Shown in pieces: positions 1-9,625 of a stretch of 64,000 nucleotides of DNA. How positions within the stretch are numbered: position 1 is the first letter of the stretch; each line of letters opens with the position of its first letter. The stretch is from contig CAMGYJ010000005.1 of assembly GCA_946122785.1 (NCBI GenBank), forward strand, positions 61,330,200 through 61,394,199, written 5' to 3'. Under the pieces are notes generated by a model, which saw only the letters and a list, made by a program, of their open reading frames with translations, had not been told where the DNA came from and did not search any database. The DNA is from Linum tenue. Lineage: Eukaryota > Streptophyta > Magnoliopsida > Malpighiales > Linaceae. The translations under genes were made by a program, and so were the position numbers.

Positions 1-371
1 ATGGACCCAATATTCGCTTCCTTGACACATTCAGACTTCGCCAGCTCCGCTTTGGTTGGCCTCATAATTCCACAACTCAAGGAACACAACGATTCGTTCA
101 TGTCTAAGAACCCATCCTTGAGTACCATTTCACCAAGACCTTCATACATTTTTCTTGGAACAAGCCCATAAAGTTGTGATATTTCTTCTCCATGTATTGT
201 TGGACCAAGCTTACTAGGAAGTCTATCAGTTAACCCACTGGCTTTGCCACCAATTTCCATTGAGTCTACTCCACACGAAATAGCTTCAATTGGGCCATAT
301 GTTTGCTGTCCATTATCATTAACCTTCTCAAACTCTTTAATAGACATCTTCATAAATTCCTCCTCTTGCAT
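1..371 (-). CDS. Unrecognised ORF, incomplete at window edge
   Basis: An open frame of at least 123 codons starts at the ATG at 371-369 and leaves the window at position 1 without a stop. The product is hydrophilic, starts MQEEEFMKMSIKEFEKV, and has a Cys pair in the stretch SLCSLSCGIM. It lies about 30 bp after the stop of the frame at 399-1061, and both are read away from the LTR, so they may be two halves of one older frame separated by a frameshift. No family is recognised. Its position inside an LTR element makes it either element-encoded or captured sequence. Confidence 0.35.
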   Translation of the reverse strand, partial: MQEEEFMKMSIKEFEKVNDNGQQTYGPIEAISCGVDSMEIGGKASGLTDRLPSKLGPTIHGEEISQLYGLVPRKMYEGLGEMVLKDGFLDMNESLCSLSCGIMRPTKAELAKSECVKEANIGS

Positions 372-398
372 GGTTGTGAAGACAAGTTCTTGTGGGCT

Positions 399-1061
399 TC
401 ATTCCTCTCCAAACAAATTTACATTGAACTTCCTTGAAAGCCCATATTCTAATCCAATGAGTCCACTCTCTTTTCTCACAAAACAGGGAACGAGCTGTGC
501 TTCTCTCTCAGCTGCTACTAGCCCTCTCAATTGGCCCAGCAGGACTTGGCCCAAAGAGAGCCCAGCAGACTTCCTTCTCTGTTGGCTCCACTCCACCATT
601 CTTGGCCCAACACCAATTAGCAATCCAAAATCTTCAGCCCACATCAGATGGCGCACTTCGGCACCTCCAACTGACTCTGCGGTCCGATTCGCTCGGTCCA
701 ACCGAATTGGCCCATCACCCAACCTGTCTCGCCTCTCCACTCCAACCCACGCGAGTCCAACCTTCACCAACCCTAAGTTTTTCCCATCAACACCGGCGAT
801 CCGAACGGAGCGGCCCACGGACTCGAAAGCGGCCCGCGCGACTCGTTGTTGCTGAGTGCAGCAACCCAGGGTTGCAGAGGAAGGGTAGCAGCCGCCTTGC
901 CTCGCTGTTTCCTTCCCCAGCGGCACCCAGGCCTCCCGCCGACGGCGATTAGGCCAACCCGAACCTGCCATCGTCCTCAACGCCACCTTCTCGTCCAACC
1001 TTGCCGTGAAGTTAGTCATCATCAGCTCCGTCGTCGCCGGCAAAACACCCACGTCGCCCAT
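399..1061 (-). CDS. Unrecognised ORF inside the LTR element
   Basis: A 220-codon open frame on the strand of the flanking LTR. It is rich in Arg, Gly and Ala and its codon use is GC-rich at 640-1060, unlike the AT-rich surroundings. I see no zinc knuckle, protease or polymerase motif. It ends with FNVNLFGEE and a TGA, after which another frame (1-371) takes over. It could be element-specific coding sequence, a captured host fragment or chance. The length alone gives moderate support. Confidence 0.3.
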   Translation of the reverse strand: MGDVGVLPATTELMMTNFTARLDEKVALRTMAGSGWPNRRRREAWVPLGKETARQGGCYPSSATLGCCTQQQRVARAAFESVGRSVRIAGVDGKNLGLVKVGLAWVGVERRDRLGDGPIRLDRANRTAESVGGAEVRHLMWAEDFGLLIGVGPRMVEWSQQRRKSAGLSLGQVLLGQLRGLVAAEREAQLVPCFVRKESGLIGLEYGLSRKFNVNLFGEE

Positions 1062-1550
1062 TGTCGCCTCCGCTAGAGCTGCTGCTGATCGCAGTGTCCC
1101 GTGCGTGATTCGCGATGCTTGAGAGGAATCCCAACGAGCCTGTGGCGAGTGAACCTTGGAGCGTCTTGTCGTCTACAGCCTTCCGCCGCCGCGTTTCTTC
1201 TTCTTTCTTTTTTGGTTCGGCGGTGGCTCTTTCTTTCTTAGGAATTGGGGCTTGCAACCAACCGGCATCTCCAGCTTCCTCGTTTCATTGAATTCGCACA
1301 GAGCATGGAAGTTGGCAGAGTCGAGGGAGCTTTGTTGTTGTATCTCCCTCGTCGGGTCTTCTTCTCCCGTCAATGGTTTATCCAGTCCCGCGCCAGTCTC
1401 CATCATCTTCTTCTTCTCAATTGCCGGTAGCTGCGTCTTCTTTCTGAATTTCCAGGAAATAGCATCATAGTTTGGGAAAATAGATTGCTCCGCCCAATTT
1501 CTTAATGCTTGTTCTTTCTTGTCGAATCTCGGCTTCTTCTTCCTGGATGG

Positions 1551-2159
1551 TTATACAACTACTGAAAACTGTGTTGGTGGTGAAGCCACAATGGTGGTGG
1601 CTGGTTGTGACGGGAGCTGCTGCCCATCTTGAATCTCGACATCCGGATCTCCATCTTCGACAGCAGCTGAAATGAGTACGATGGCGATTTCAGCTACCAG
1701 TGCTGGTGGTGACTTAGTCACCTTTTCCTCGTCGGCTGCCTCATCACCCGCCATCGATGGCTGCTTCTTTGCTGCATCATCGTCCGTCGCGGTGCGCGTC
1801 GAAGTTTGCTGCTCGTCGGCCAAGTCAGCCTCTGCAGTACGCGGCCGCCTCGTGTCCTCTTCAGCCTTCTCACGTCGCAATGAGTACGATTTCCAATAAT
1901 CGACGATTTGCCACATTTGTTCCTGCTTTTGAGCCCACGTCAGCTCCGAAGGTTTTGGTGAGCATGTCGTCTCGGGTCGCCGCTGCCCAGCCTTCGCGTC
2001 GCTCTCGGCCAGCTGCAGAGGTAGTTCTCCGTCAGTCTCCTTGGGCATCACTTCCTCCTGTGCGATCGGTAGCTCCTCGGGGATCCAACGACGTCCGATG
2101 CGGCGTGCCTGTTCCCGCAGTTCCGCCCATGACAGGTCCGAGAGCTTTGAAGAGCTCAT
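1551..2159 (-). CDS. Acidic, Gln/Glu-rich ORF at the gag position
   Basis: A 202-codon frame starting 66 bp downstream (minus strand) of the primer binding site, where gag would normally start. Two similar segments, LSDLSWAELREQARRIGRRW and SELTWAQKQEQMWQIVDYW, look like an internal duplication of a W-x-E/Q-x5-Q helix about 75 residues apart. The C-terminal half is low complexity (Ala, Asp, Glu, Thr). No CCHC knuckle or capsid domain is visible. The short amphipathic repeat hints at a retained protein, but the function is unknown. Confidence 0.4.
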   Translation of the reverse strand: MSSSKLSDLSWAELREQARRIGRRWIPEELPIAQEEVMPKETDGELPLQLAESDAKAGQRRPETTCSPKPSELTWAQKQEQMWQIVDYWKSYSLRREKAEEDTRRPRTAEADLADEQQTSTRTATDDDAAKKQPSMAGDEAADEEKVTKSPPALVAEIAIVLISAAVEDGDPDVEIQDGQQLPSQPATTIVASPPTQFSVVV

Positions 2160-2224
2160 CGTCGAACCAGTTGTAGAACTCGTCCCCGGTTAAGAGTTGT
2201 GGAAAACTCAATTCTCGAAACCGG

Positions 2225-2236
2225 GCTCTGATACCA
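2225..2236 (-). other. Primer binding site for initiator tRNA-Met
   Basis: The minus strand reads TGGTATCAGAGC, the standard plant tRNA-iMet primer site. It is separated by two bases from the LTR end at 2239. It fixes the orientation of the element and identifies 2239-2625 as its 5' LTR. Confidence 0.9.
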
Positions 2237-2238
2237 GA

Positions 2239-2625
2239 TGTTAGAAACAAGTTTCTAATGGGTCTCTAGATCAAATCTATAGATTGAGAATTTAGGGTTT
2301 ATAGAACAAAATTAGGGATTTAGGGATTTGAGAAGAGAATTTGGGGAAGAACAGAAGAGAATCGGCCTAAGCCTTTAGAGGGATTGAGGTCAAGAATTGA
2401 GAGGATTGGGATAGGAATTTAGAAAGATAATTCTTTATTAACTTCTACTTAATATGACGAATGACCCAAAGTACATATATATAAGGAAATACTAGGAAAC
2501 CCTGAGAATAAACCAAAGTACATATATATAAGGAAATACTAGAAGACTACTAACCATAATAAGAATTACCCTAATAATGATTATAATAATAAATATAGAA
2601 ACCCGATATAATTCGGTTTCTAACA
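2239..2625 (-). repeat. 5' LTR (387 bp) of the minus-strand LTR element
   Basis: On the minus strand it begins TGTTAGAAACCG and ends GTTTCTAACA, so the ends are complementary (TGTTA...TAACA) as expected for an LTR. The primer site follows two bases later. Its outer boundary at 2625 lies inside the MULE transposase reading frame, showing that insertion truncated that gene. The interior contains two near copies of AAGTACATATATATAAGGAA around 2470-2540, which could serve as TATA regions. The matching 3' LTR is not in the window. Confidence 0.88.
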
Positions 2626-5250
2626 TGGAGGGACTCCACAATCCCTCAAATCAGAAACTGGCCAATACTCCTTGCCATTAGTAGGTGAAATGGAGAACTG
2701 GTATATCTTAGTCGTTGTTTCTCTCAGGTAGCAATCAACAACATTGTCCTTGATCAACAACTTTGCCTTCCTGATTGCAGTGATGGCATACGCACACGGA
2801 ATGCTGGTCAACTCCCAATGTCTACACGTACATGTCTTATTCTTCAGATTGACCACAACTTGGTGGCTGTACCACCTCACCTCAAATTGACCGTTCCCAT
2901 TACTTTCTGTTGACCACTTCAATGCTTCTTCAGTAGTCTCGTCTAGCTCATTCTCAATCTTCTCAGTGAACATAGTTGTCCAACTCCCTACCATACTCCT
3001 TCTGTGGGCATATAACACCATCAAGTTTCTTCTAATCCCCTCCCACATACATATAGGACCCATATCCCTCTCTTCTATAATCACATTGTTCCAGCTCTCC
3101 ACCAAATTGCTCGTATGAATCTTAGAGTTGCAGAGGGTTTGATAATGTGACCTTGTCCAATGGAAGAATGTCTTGTCGATCAACCAATCATAGGCTACCT
3201 TTTTGTACTCTGATAGGGCTTGCATTTGTTGGCGAAATTCAGGAACTGTTTTCGCTCTAACTGCTGCCCAGAACAGGTTCTTCATGTGTTGGGACCCCCC
3301 ACACGCACCCTTGAAGTTGGTCCACAAGTGCCTTGCACAATACCTCTTCCTACAGGTTGGGAAGAGTCCATCAAGAGCTGGCACTAGTCCCTAAAACACC
3401 AATAACACACTCCTCAAAATCTGGAATTTTCATAATTGTAAGCCCAAAACAATTTATCACTCAAGAGCAAGCATACCTTTTGTTTGTCGGACATGAAAGT
3501 CCATCCGGGATTGTCCCTAACCTCCAAGTCTCTAGAGATGAGCTCCAAGAACCACTCCCAATTCTCTTTATTCTCCACATGTACATGAGCAAAGGCTACT
3601 GGAAAGTATTGGTCATTTGCATCAATACCCACAGCTGAAAGCAGTTGACATCCATACTCATGCTTCAAAAAACAGCCATCAATAACCAAGACATGCCTGC
3701 AACCAGCCTTGAAACCCAGTTTTCAAGCCTGGAAACATACATACATCCGATCAAAGTGTTGGTTTCTCTGCTCTATGATCAGTGTAGAACATGGTTGCTC
3801 CTCCTCAATTCCTCGGCGTAGTGGTATAGCCCTCGGAATTGATCTCTAAAACTGCCCCTAACCTGATCAAGAGCATCCCTTCGAATCCTCCATGCCTTTG
3901 AATCCAAAACATTTTCCTTTAGTCTTCCTTGCAGATATGTTTGAGCAGCCCCTTGCTCATCTTCTTGTCTGTTGCCATCTTCATAGCAAGTTTCTCGCCT
4001 AGAAACTTGGCAGTTGCAAACTTCACCTTAAAAGTCCCCCAACAATCTGTAGAATGTTATAGCTTGCACTTCTTGATCTGTATTGCATCTGCAAGAATCA
4101 TCTTGGAGGCCCATATATACCAATCACATGGATCAGCACATACTGCTTGCAGCCTCCTCTTGTCATTCTTCTTGAAACGAATAGGGCGCTTTTCCACAAA
4201 GGCATGCGTCTTTATGGTCTTCTTCAACTCGTCGAAACTGCCAAATCTTTGCAAAACAGCGAAAGTAGGGCTCTCCATGTCTCTCAGCTCAAAACTCCTC
4301 CACTTGGTGACTGTCCTCATCTTCATCTGAGCTACAAATTGTCCTTCGATCGTCTAAGTCGACATCTGAACCCTCTTCTGCCTTTATGATAGTCTTCTTG
4401 CACTTCTCAATTTCGTCTTCTTCGGTGTAGAAATCAGCTTCTACATCTACAACTACGCTTCTTTCAAACTGTAGATTGTCAGCTTTGCTAAAGTCCTCCT
4501 CCTCTTCACTAGCCTCATAGTCACTGTCATCTTCTTCCTCATAGTCTGCATCATCACCCGAGTCACGACCAACAGCTTCTTTACCCTTTTTACCCTTGGT
4601 GGCAGCTCCATCTTCGTCCTCATCACTGTCCATGAACTCAGCAATGTCTTCCTCAGAGATGGCATATAGTTTGATGACCCTCGCTTCTTCATTTGCACTT
4701 GTTGACATGGTGAGTATATCTTCATCTGACGTGATCTTTGACATAGCATCAGTTGAAGGAGAGCTCCAGAAGAATTTCGGCTTGTCGATCTTCCCTCCAC
4801 ATGCCTTGTATATGTCAGGCAGATCAAGCGTTGATAACTCATCAATATCTGCATAGTCCCAGTAGACTGTAGACTTCTCATCCAGAAAATGCTTGCCACC
4901 CTTCTTCTTCAATGCTTCTGATAAGTGCACTTCAAATGTAAACTCTCCACTAGAAGCACCTGTTGCAAACAACGAAAAAGAGAATGAGTGATTAAAAGTG
5001 ACCAAAGCAGTAAAGAGGCAGAGGCAGTCTAACTTCTTTAACCCAACAACTAGTATTAAAAGCATGAAAATGACATGTCATGACCACTTCAATGCTGCTG
5101 GTTTTGGTATTCCACACAAACCCTAATTTTCAATTCGAAAAAACAACAAACTATTGTCCTTTACTCCAATAAAGGCCAGTTGTGTGAGGAGATAGTTGAC
5201 TCACCATATTTCGGTTGGGGCACATTTGGTGCACGCACATGACCCACCAT
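2626..5250 (-). pseudogene. MULE transposase pseudogene (spliced)
   Basis: The gene would catalyse cut-and-paste transposition. Exon 1 (5250-5205) starts MVGHVRAPNVPQ and ends at a GTGAGT donor; the acceptor at 4961-4960 leads to an exon at 4959 in matching phase. The N-terminal part (GEFTFEVHLSEALKKKGG...) fits the plant MULE N-terminal domain, followed by an acidic linker. Near 4310-4330 a frameshift precedes the MuDR DNA-binding region (4326-4057). In-frame stops lie around 3920-3930. The DDE domain (VIDGCFLKHEYGCQLL, then FMSDKQK) spans 3689-3477. An 86-bp GT-AG intron (3476-3391) restores the frame. The C-terminal part has a SWIM finger (CTCRHWELTSIPCAYA). The last codons use LTR sequence, so the C-terminus is lost. 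Frameshift and stops make it inactive. Confidence 0.9.
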
Positions 5251-6068
5251 GGTGTTGTCGTGTAAGGCTGAGCTGGAAAAACAGACAAGAACGACCTCCA
5301 CCATCAGTATAAACAAAGGTAAAGCATCCAACCCCAAAAGATTCCCCAGGACAGCGACAACTCATATTTAAAAGCGAGGAGAAGCAAATACCATTGAAGC
5401 CTTACCTTTAAAACAGGAGAGAAGAGGATTGCAGCTTTGAGGAAGGGGCTTCTTCTGTCTCCTTCGTCAACCACCACGGCCGGAGAAAATTCGAGCTCCG
5501 ATTTAGGATTTCGCGTCGGGTTGAAATAGAGGAAAAACCAGCAGCGGGCGATGAAGAAGAGATGCAGGAGGAAGAATAGACGCGGGAGGAAGAGATTGGG
5601 GGAAGGGATTCAGGGCGGCGGCGCGGCGGCCTCCATCCTCCTTCTTGGGCGATTTTTGATGGCTGCTTCTGGAGAGACGCGACACGGGAGGATGAGAGGA
5701 CGATGGAGGAAGGGAAAGTGCCCTACCCTTTCTGTTTCGATTTACTTTTCAGGGGGGTCGGGTTCCGTTTTTGGGTTTGGGTCAAGTAATTGGGTTGGTT
5801 CGCGGGTTGGGCAAGAAAAGCTGACATGACGGGTAAATGTGGCGGGTCGGGTCGTCATTTTTTAGTGTTAAAATATGCTGACTGTGATTTTCTATTAGCC
5901 ACGTATTCACTTAACGGTTGTCATTAGCGGAGTCTAACGGAGGTTAACGGAGAGTGACCGAACTTGGACTGTTCAACTAATTCGAGTGACTATAAATGGA
6001 ATAAACCAATTCGAGTGGCAATTGTGAAATTTTATGGCAATTTGAGTGACCAAACTTGCAATTAAGCC
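2626..6068 (-). mobile_element. Mutator-like element (MULE), 3' end cut by an LTR insertion
   Basis: The span holds a degraded MULE transposase (2626-5250), a GC-rich 5' flank with oligo-A/T runs (5251-5830) and a terminal segment (about 5880-6068). On the minus strand the terminal segment opens GGCTTAATTGCAAGTTTGG and carries short repeats of the type CACTCGAATT, a pattern seen at MULE termini. The opposite terminus was lost or separated by the LTR insertion at 2625. The outer edge at about 6068 is inferred from terminal sequence and is not proven by a target duplication. Confidence 0.7.
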
Positions 6069-6080
6069 AATTTTGATATG

Positions 6081-6118
6081 AATTATAATTCCTATCACTT
6101 TTTATAGGAATTATAATT
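6081..6118. repeat. Perfect short inverted repeat (15-bp arms)
   Basis: AATTATAATTCCTAT at 6081-6095 is repeated in inverse form at 6104-6118 with an 8-base loop. It sits just outside the inferred MULE terminus. It could be a small foldback element or a chance AT-rich palindrome. Confidence 0.7.
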
Positions 6119-6539
6119 CTCAAATTTTAGACCTAATGGAATTCAATTCTCAACCTTATTATTATTCCAAACACAATATATGTAAATGGAAATGGAAATG
6201 GAATTCCTTACTTTTTTGTCAATCTAAAAAGGCTGTGTATAAATCATATCATCCTGGTATGATCATTTTGGGAAATGTATGATTCGTATCAAAGGTGATA
6301 AGACACCGATTTTGTAGATTATGTGGCCAATGAATTTTGCACCTGTTTACACCATAAATTTGTATTGTATCACATTGATGAGTTACAAGATAAGCAATAA
6401 GTTTATAAGGCCACATCAATTCTAAAAATTAATGTTATTTAAGTTGGGCCTTATGAATATTGATTTTAAGCCCAAACCACTAAGTCATTAGTGAGCATGG
6501 ACATGATTTAATGACGGACATGGGCCTCTCGTAGGAGGC

Positions 6540-8170
6540 TATGCCATGCCAAGAGATTGTATAAAAATAAAGTAAGTCTGGAGAGGGACGTGTCGCTTCA
6601 TGAAGAGGGCCATGTCTATGTATAATCTAGAAGACATGCAATCTCAACGAGAGGGACCATGTACGTGGGGAGAACTCTCAAGTCACGTGATCATGCCACA
6701 ATAAGTAGGGGTGGGAAACGGGACGGGATACCTGTCCCGTTTGAAATGGGTACCCAATCCCATTGCGAAGGGAAAGTCCATCCCATGTCCCAAACTCGTA
6801 TGGGTTAATGAGTACCCGTTACCCGTACGGGATGGATAACCGGTATCCAAACTACCCGTATATACCTGTCCAACTAGTAGCAAAATCCGTCAACCACGAA
6901 TGTTTAACACAAAATTAAACAAATACAAACCTAGTTAACAGTGAGAAGCCATCATCAGTATTTAAACCCAAATTGAACTATTAAAGAAAGTTAAAAGAGA
7001 AGCTACTGTCAAATACTGAGAAGGGGGGGGGGATTGTCTACATAAGTATCATCTTTTTGTATACGAGATTATTTAGGATGTATTGGCTAGTATTGTATAT
7101 AATTGGTAATGTATAGTCTTTTTGTATACGAGATGCGGGGATGTATTGGTTAGTGATGTCTTATAATTGTTTATGTATTGTCTATTTTATAGGAAAGTTT
7201 TGCTAATGGGTATTACGGGTACCCAATGTAGTAATCATTGATCCCAAGTCCCATCACGGGAAAAAAATTACGGGTATTTGGTTACTCGTAACCCTCAAAA
7301 AAAGGGACAGGTATGTGTATACCCAAATACCCGTTTCCCGTTATCCACCCCTAACAATAAGCCTATCTCAAAAGAGACAAAAATTACTAAGTCTGAGAAG
7401 TCCCTGCCGCCTCACGAGAAGGGGCATGGACACGAGATAAGAGACCCTGGGTGTGGTTGAAAAATAATAAGTATGAAAAGACCATGCCGCTTCACGAGAG
7501 GGGTCATGTGCATGATTGGGCGGTCTCCCGTCGGGAATCACATACTTCAAAGAACGACCCAAAATATTCTATGTCTGGAGAGGCGTGTGCCGCCTCACAA
7601 GGAGAGCCATGTCCGTCTAGAATTTAGAAGCATGTGCCGTCTCAACAAGAGGGACCATGGTCGCGGCTGAAGAGGCCACGGGAAGGGCCATAGACGCGAG
7701 ACAAGAGGCCTAGGCATGAGTGAAAAATATTCTAAGTCTGAGAAGGCCATGCCGCCTCACGAGAATGGCCATGTGCATGATTAAGAGGTCCATGGTCGTG
7801 CCATGTGATGGCCATGGACGCGAAGCAAGAAGCATTAGACACGATTGAAATATAGTAAGTCTAGGAAGGACATGCCACCTCACGAGAATCGCCATGTGCA
7901 TGATTAAGAGGTCCATGGTCGTGCCATGTGATGGCCATGGTCGTGCCATGTGATATAATGCTCACGAGAGGGGCCATGTGCATGAGTGAGAGGTCCATGA
8001 CGCCTCACGAGAGGGGCCATGGACACGAATGAGAACGGCATGGTGGTAGAGCATTATATCACTAACGACTAAGTCCAAAGAGGGCCATGGACATGAGTAA
8101 GAAGTCCATGGCAATGAGGCAAGAGGACTTGCGACCCCCTTTGCGAGACACCACATGCTCATCAAAAGAC
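6540..8170. repeat. Degenerate tandem repeat tract rich in CCATG and CACGAGAG motifs
   Basis: Segments such as CGCCTCACGAGAGGGGCCATG and GAGGTCCATGGTCGTGCC recur across the tract. Two units of about 120 bp (around 7735-7856 and 7857-7945) are nearly identical over about 80 bp. Spurious ORFs with repeated peptides arise from it. It is interrupted by the hAT MITE at 6706-7353. It may be internal non-coding sequence of an LTR element, but no boundaries were found. Confidence 0.6.
6706..7353. mobile_element. hAT-type MITE (648 bp) with 8-bp target site duplication
   Basis: The terminal inverted repeats TAGGGGTGG (6706) and CCACCCCTA (7353) are followed inward by matching GGGAAACGGG-type sequence. 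ACAATAAG directly flanks both sides (6698-6705 and 7354-7361), an exact 8-bp duplication as hAT transposases make. The interior is AT-rich and non-coding, with short repeats such as GGGTACCC. Confidence 0.92.
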
Positions 8171-9125
8171 TAACGTGGCACGAGATCTAGAACAAGACCA
8201 TGCGAGGCAAGCTACACTCGAAGACGCACGGCGGTTTCAAGAGAAGCACCTAGGCGGTTAAAGGAGTAACCACCACTCCGAGGAAGCAGGGAGCAGTTCT
8301 TTTTGGGAGTTATCCAAGAGGCAGTTTTTTACGATAGTTATTTTAGTTTGGAGCTCGACAGAGAGAGGGGGTCCCAAAACCAACACTTTGACACACATGT
8401 CAAGTTTATCATTTTTATTTTCTCTATCATGTAGTCATAGACTTAGTGTTTAGTTTGGAGTTCTCACCGAACCTCCATAGGAGATTTTCATTCCCAAAAC
8501 CATCAATCGAACACCTCGTTCGAACTTTGTTTGAAGAGGTGTGAGCCGTGTCTTAGTAATCGTTGTCCAAAGAAGTCAAATGTGCAATCCATCTTATTCA
8601 ACGCAAGTTTTCTTGCCGGAAAACATCACCTTAACTCAGGCATCTCTGTTAGTTTATCTATTATGAAATCTTTTGTAAACCATTTTAACTGAAGGGAACA
8701 AATAGGGTGCTAATATAATATATGTTAGTATCATGCTTACGTAAACCATCAAGGGTATCTTGGTAACTACGACTCATAACATAAGTTACCATCTCATTCT
8801 AATCCCTCATCATTTCCTTCCAAATCAAGGCTTCTCCTATGTTGCGATAACTGCAGCGATCAGCTCTCGCATCTCTGTGTCGGTGGTTGCATTGTTGAAA
8901 CCTTCAACTATTGCATTCGATGACTCCGTCACATTCTCTCTACTTCCTGTTGACAAAAAATCTTGAGTCGCGTGACTCATTATCTAAAATCTCGCTTCCT
9001 CGGTGGCGATGCTCCTCCGTGCAAGCAACATCCTCTTCCGCCAAACTCCTAATTTCGATCCCCTATCAAAATCTGACCTCCGGTAGATTTGTGGTTTGCA
9101 TTGTGTGTAGCACTTGTGGTTAGTG
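8171..9125. other. No gene recognised
   Basis: Mixed-composition sequence with short open frames only (60-70 codons) that show no recognisable motif. 8340-8600 looks like non-coding repeat sequence; nothing further can be supported. Confidence 0.4.
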
Positions 9126-9625
9126 TTTCTGATTTAGTTCGTGAGGTCTACGATATGGTTTCTCGTCTTTCTGGTATACTTCACGAGAATTATGATGTAG
9201 TTTCACATATTTTTGGTCTGCTTCATTAAGATTCTGGTCTGAATCAAGAGTATTCTGGTCTACTTCAGTAAACTTGTGGTCAAATTTAAAAGTTTTCTAG
9301 TTAGCTTTAGGAAACTTGTGGCCAGCTTTGACTTTTTTGGTCCTCTTCAGATAACTTGGACTATTTGTGAGTTTTCTGGTGTGGTTTGTCATTTTTATGA
9401 GTTTTCTATAATACTTCAGGAAACTTGTGGTTAGTTTTATGAGATTTATGGTTTAGTTAGCTTTATCCATTTTGTAGTATGGTTTGTCGTGTTTCTAATG
9501 TTTCAAGAAAACTTATGGTCAGCTTCATGATTTTTCTTATATGTTCTAATATGGTCAGTTTCAAGGTTTTTTCTGATATGTTTTAGAAAACTTGTGGTCA
9601 ACTTTGCATCCATTAAAAAATGTGC
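9126..9625. repeat. Degenerate short-period repeat (AACTTGTGGTCAGCTTT-like)
   Basis: The phrases AACTTGTGGTCA, TTTTCTGGT and GCTTCA-like words recur every 25-45 bp in varied order. Such arrays are common in subterminal regions of non-autonomous DNA transposons. A related but inverted vocabulary (AAGCAGACCACAA) occurs at about 49390-49575. No termini were identified. Confidence 0.5.

Larger units (their letters stand above)
1..2238 (-). mobile_element. Internal region of an LTR retrotransposon (runs off left edge)
   Basis: On the minus strand this follows directly from an LTR and a tRNA-iMet primer site, so it is the internal part of a minus-strand LTR element whose other LTR would lie left of the window. 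I see no reverse transcriptase, integrase or protease motif in it. It carries three open stretches (1-371, 399-1061 and 1551-2159) that I do not recognise. The lack of pol domains suggests a non-autonomous element, possibly carrying captured host sequence. The class (Copia or other) cannot be decided from the primer site alone. Confidence 0.7.

Noticed and set aside
4453..4899. 148-codon minus-strand ORF overlapping the MULE N-terminal exon
   Set aside because: It is a shadow frame of the transposase exon at 4959-4289, which has the family-like sequence and splice sites.
7710..8165. Minus-strand ORFs with repeated MARPWPSHGTTMDLL peptides as a repeat protein
   Set aside because: The repetition mirrors the DNA repeat, other frames are equally open and no start context or homology supports coding.
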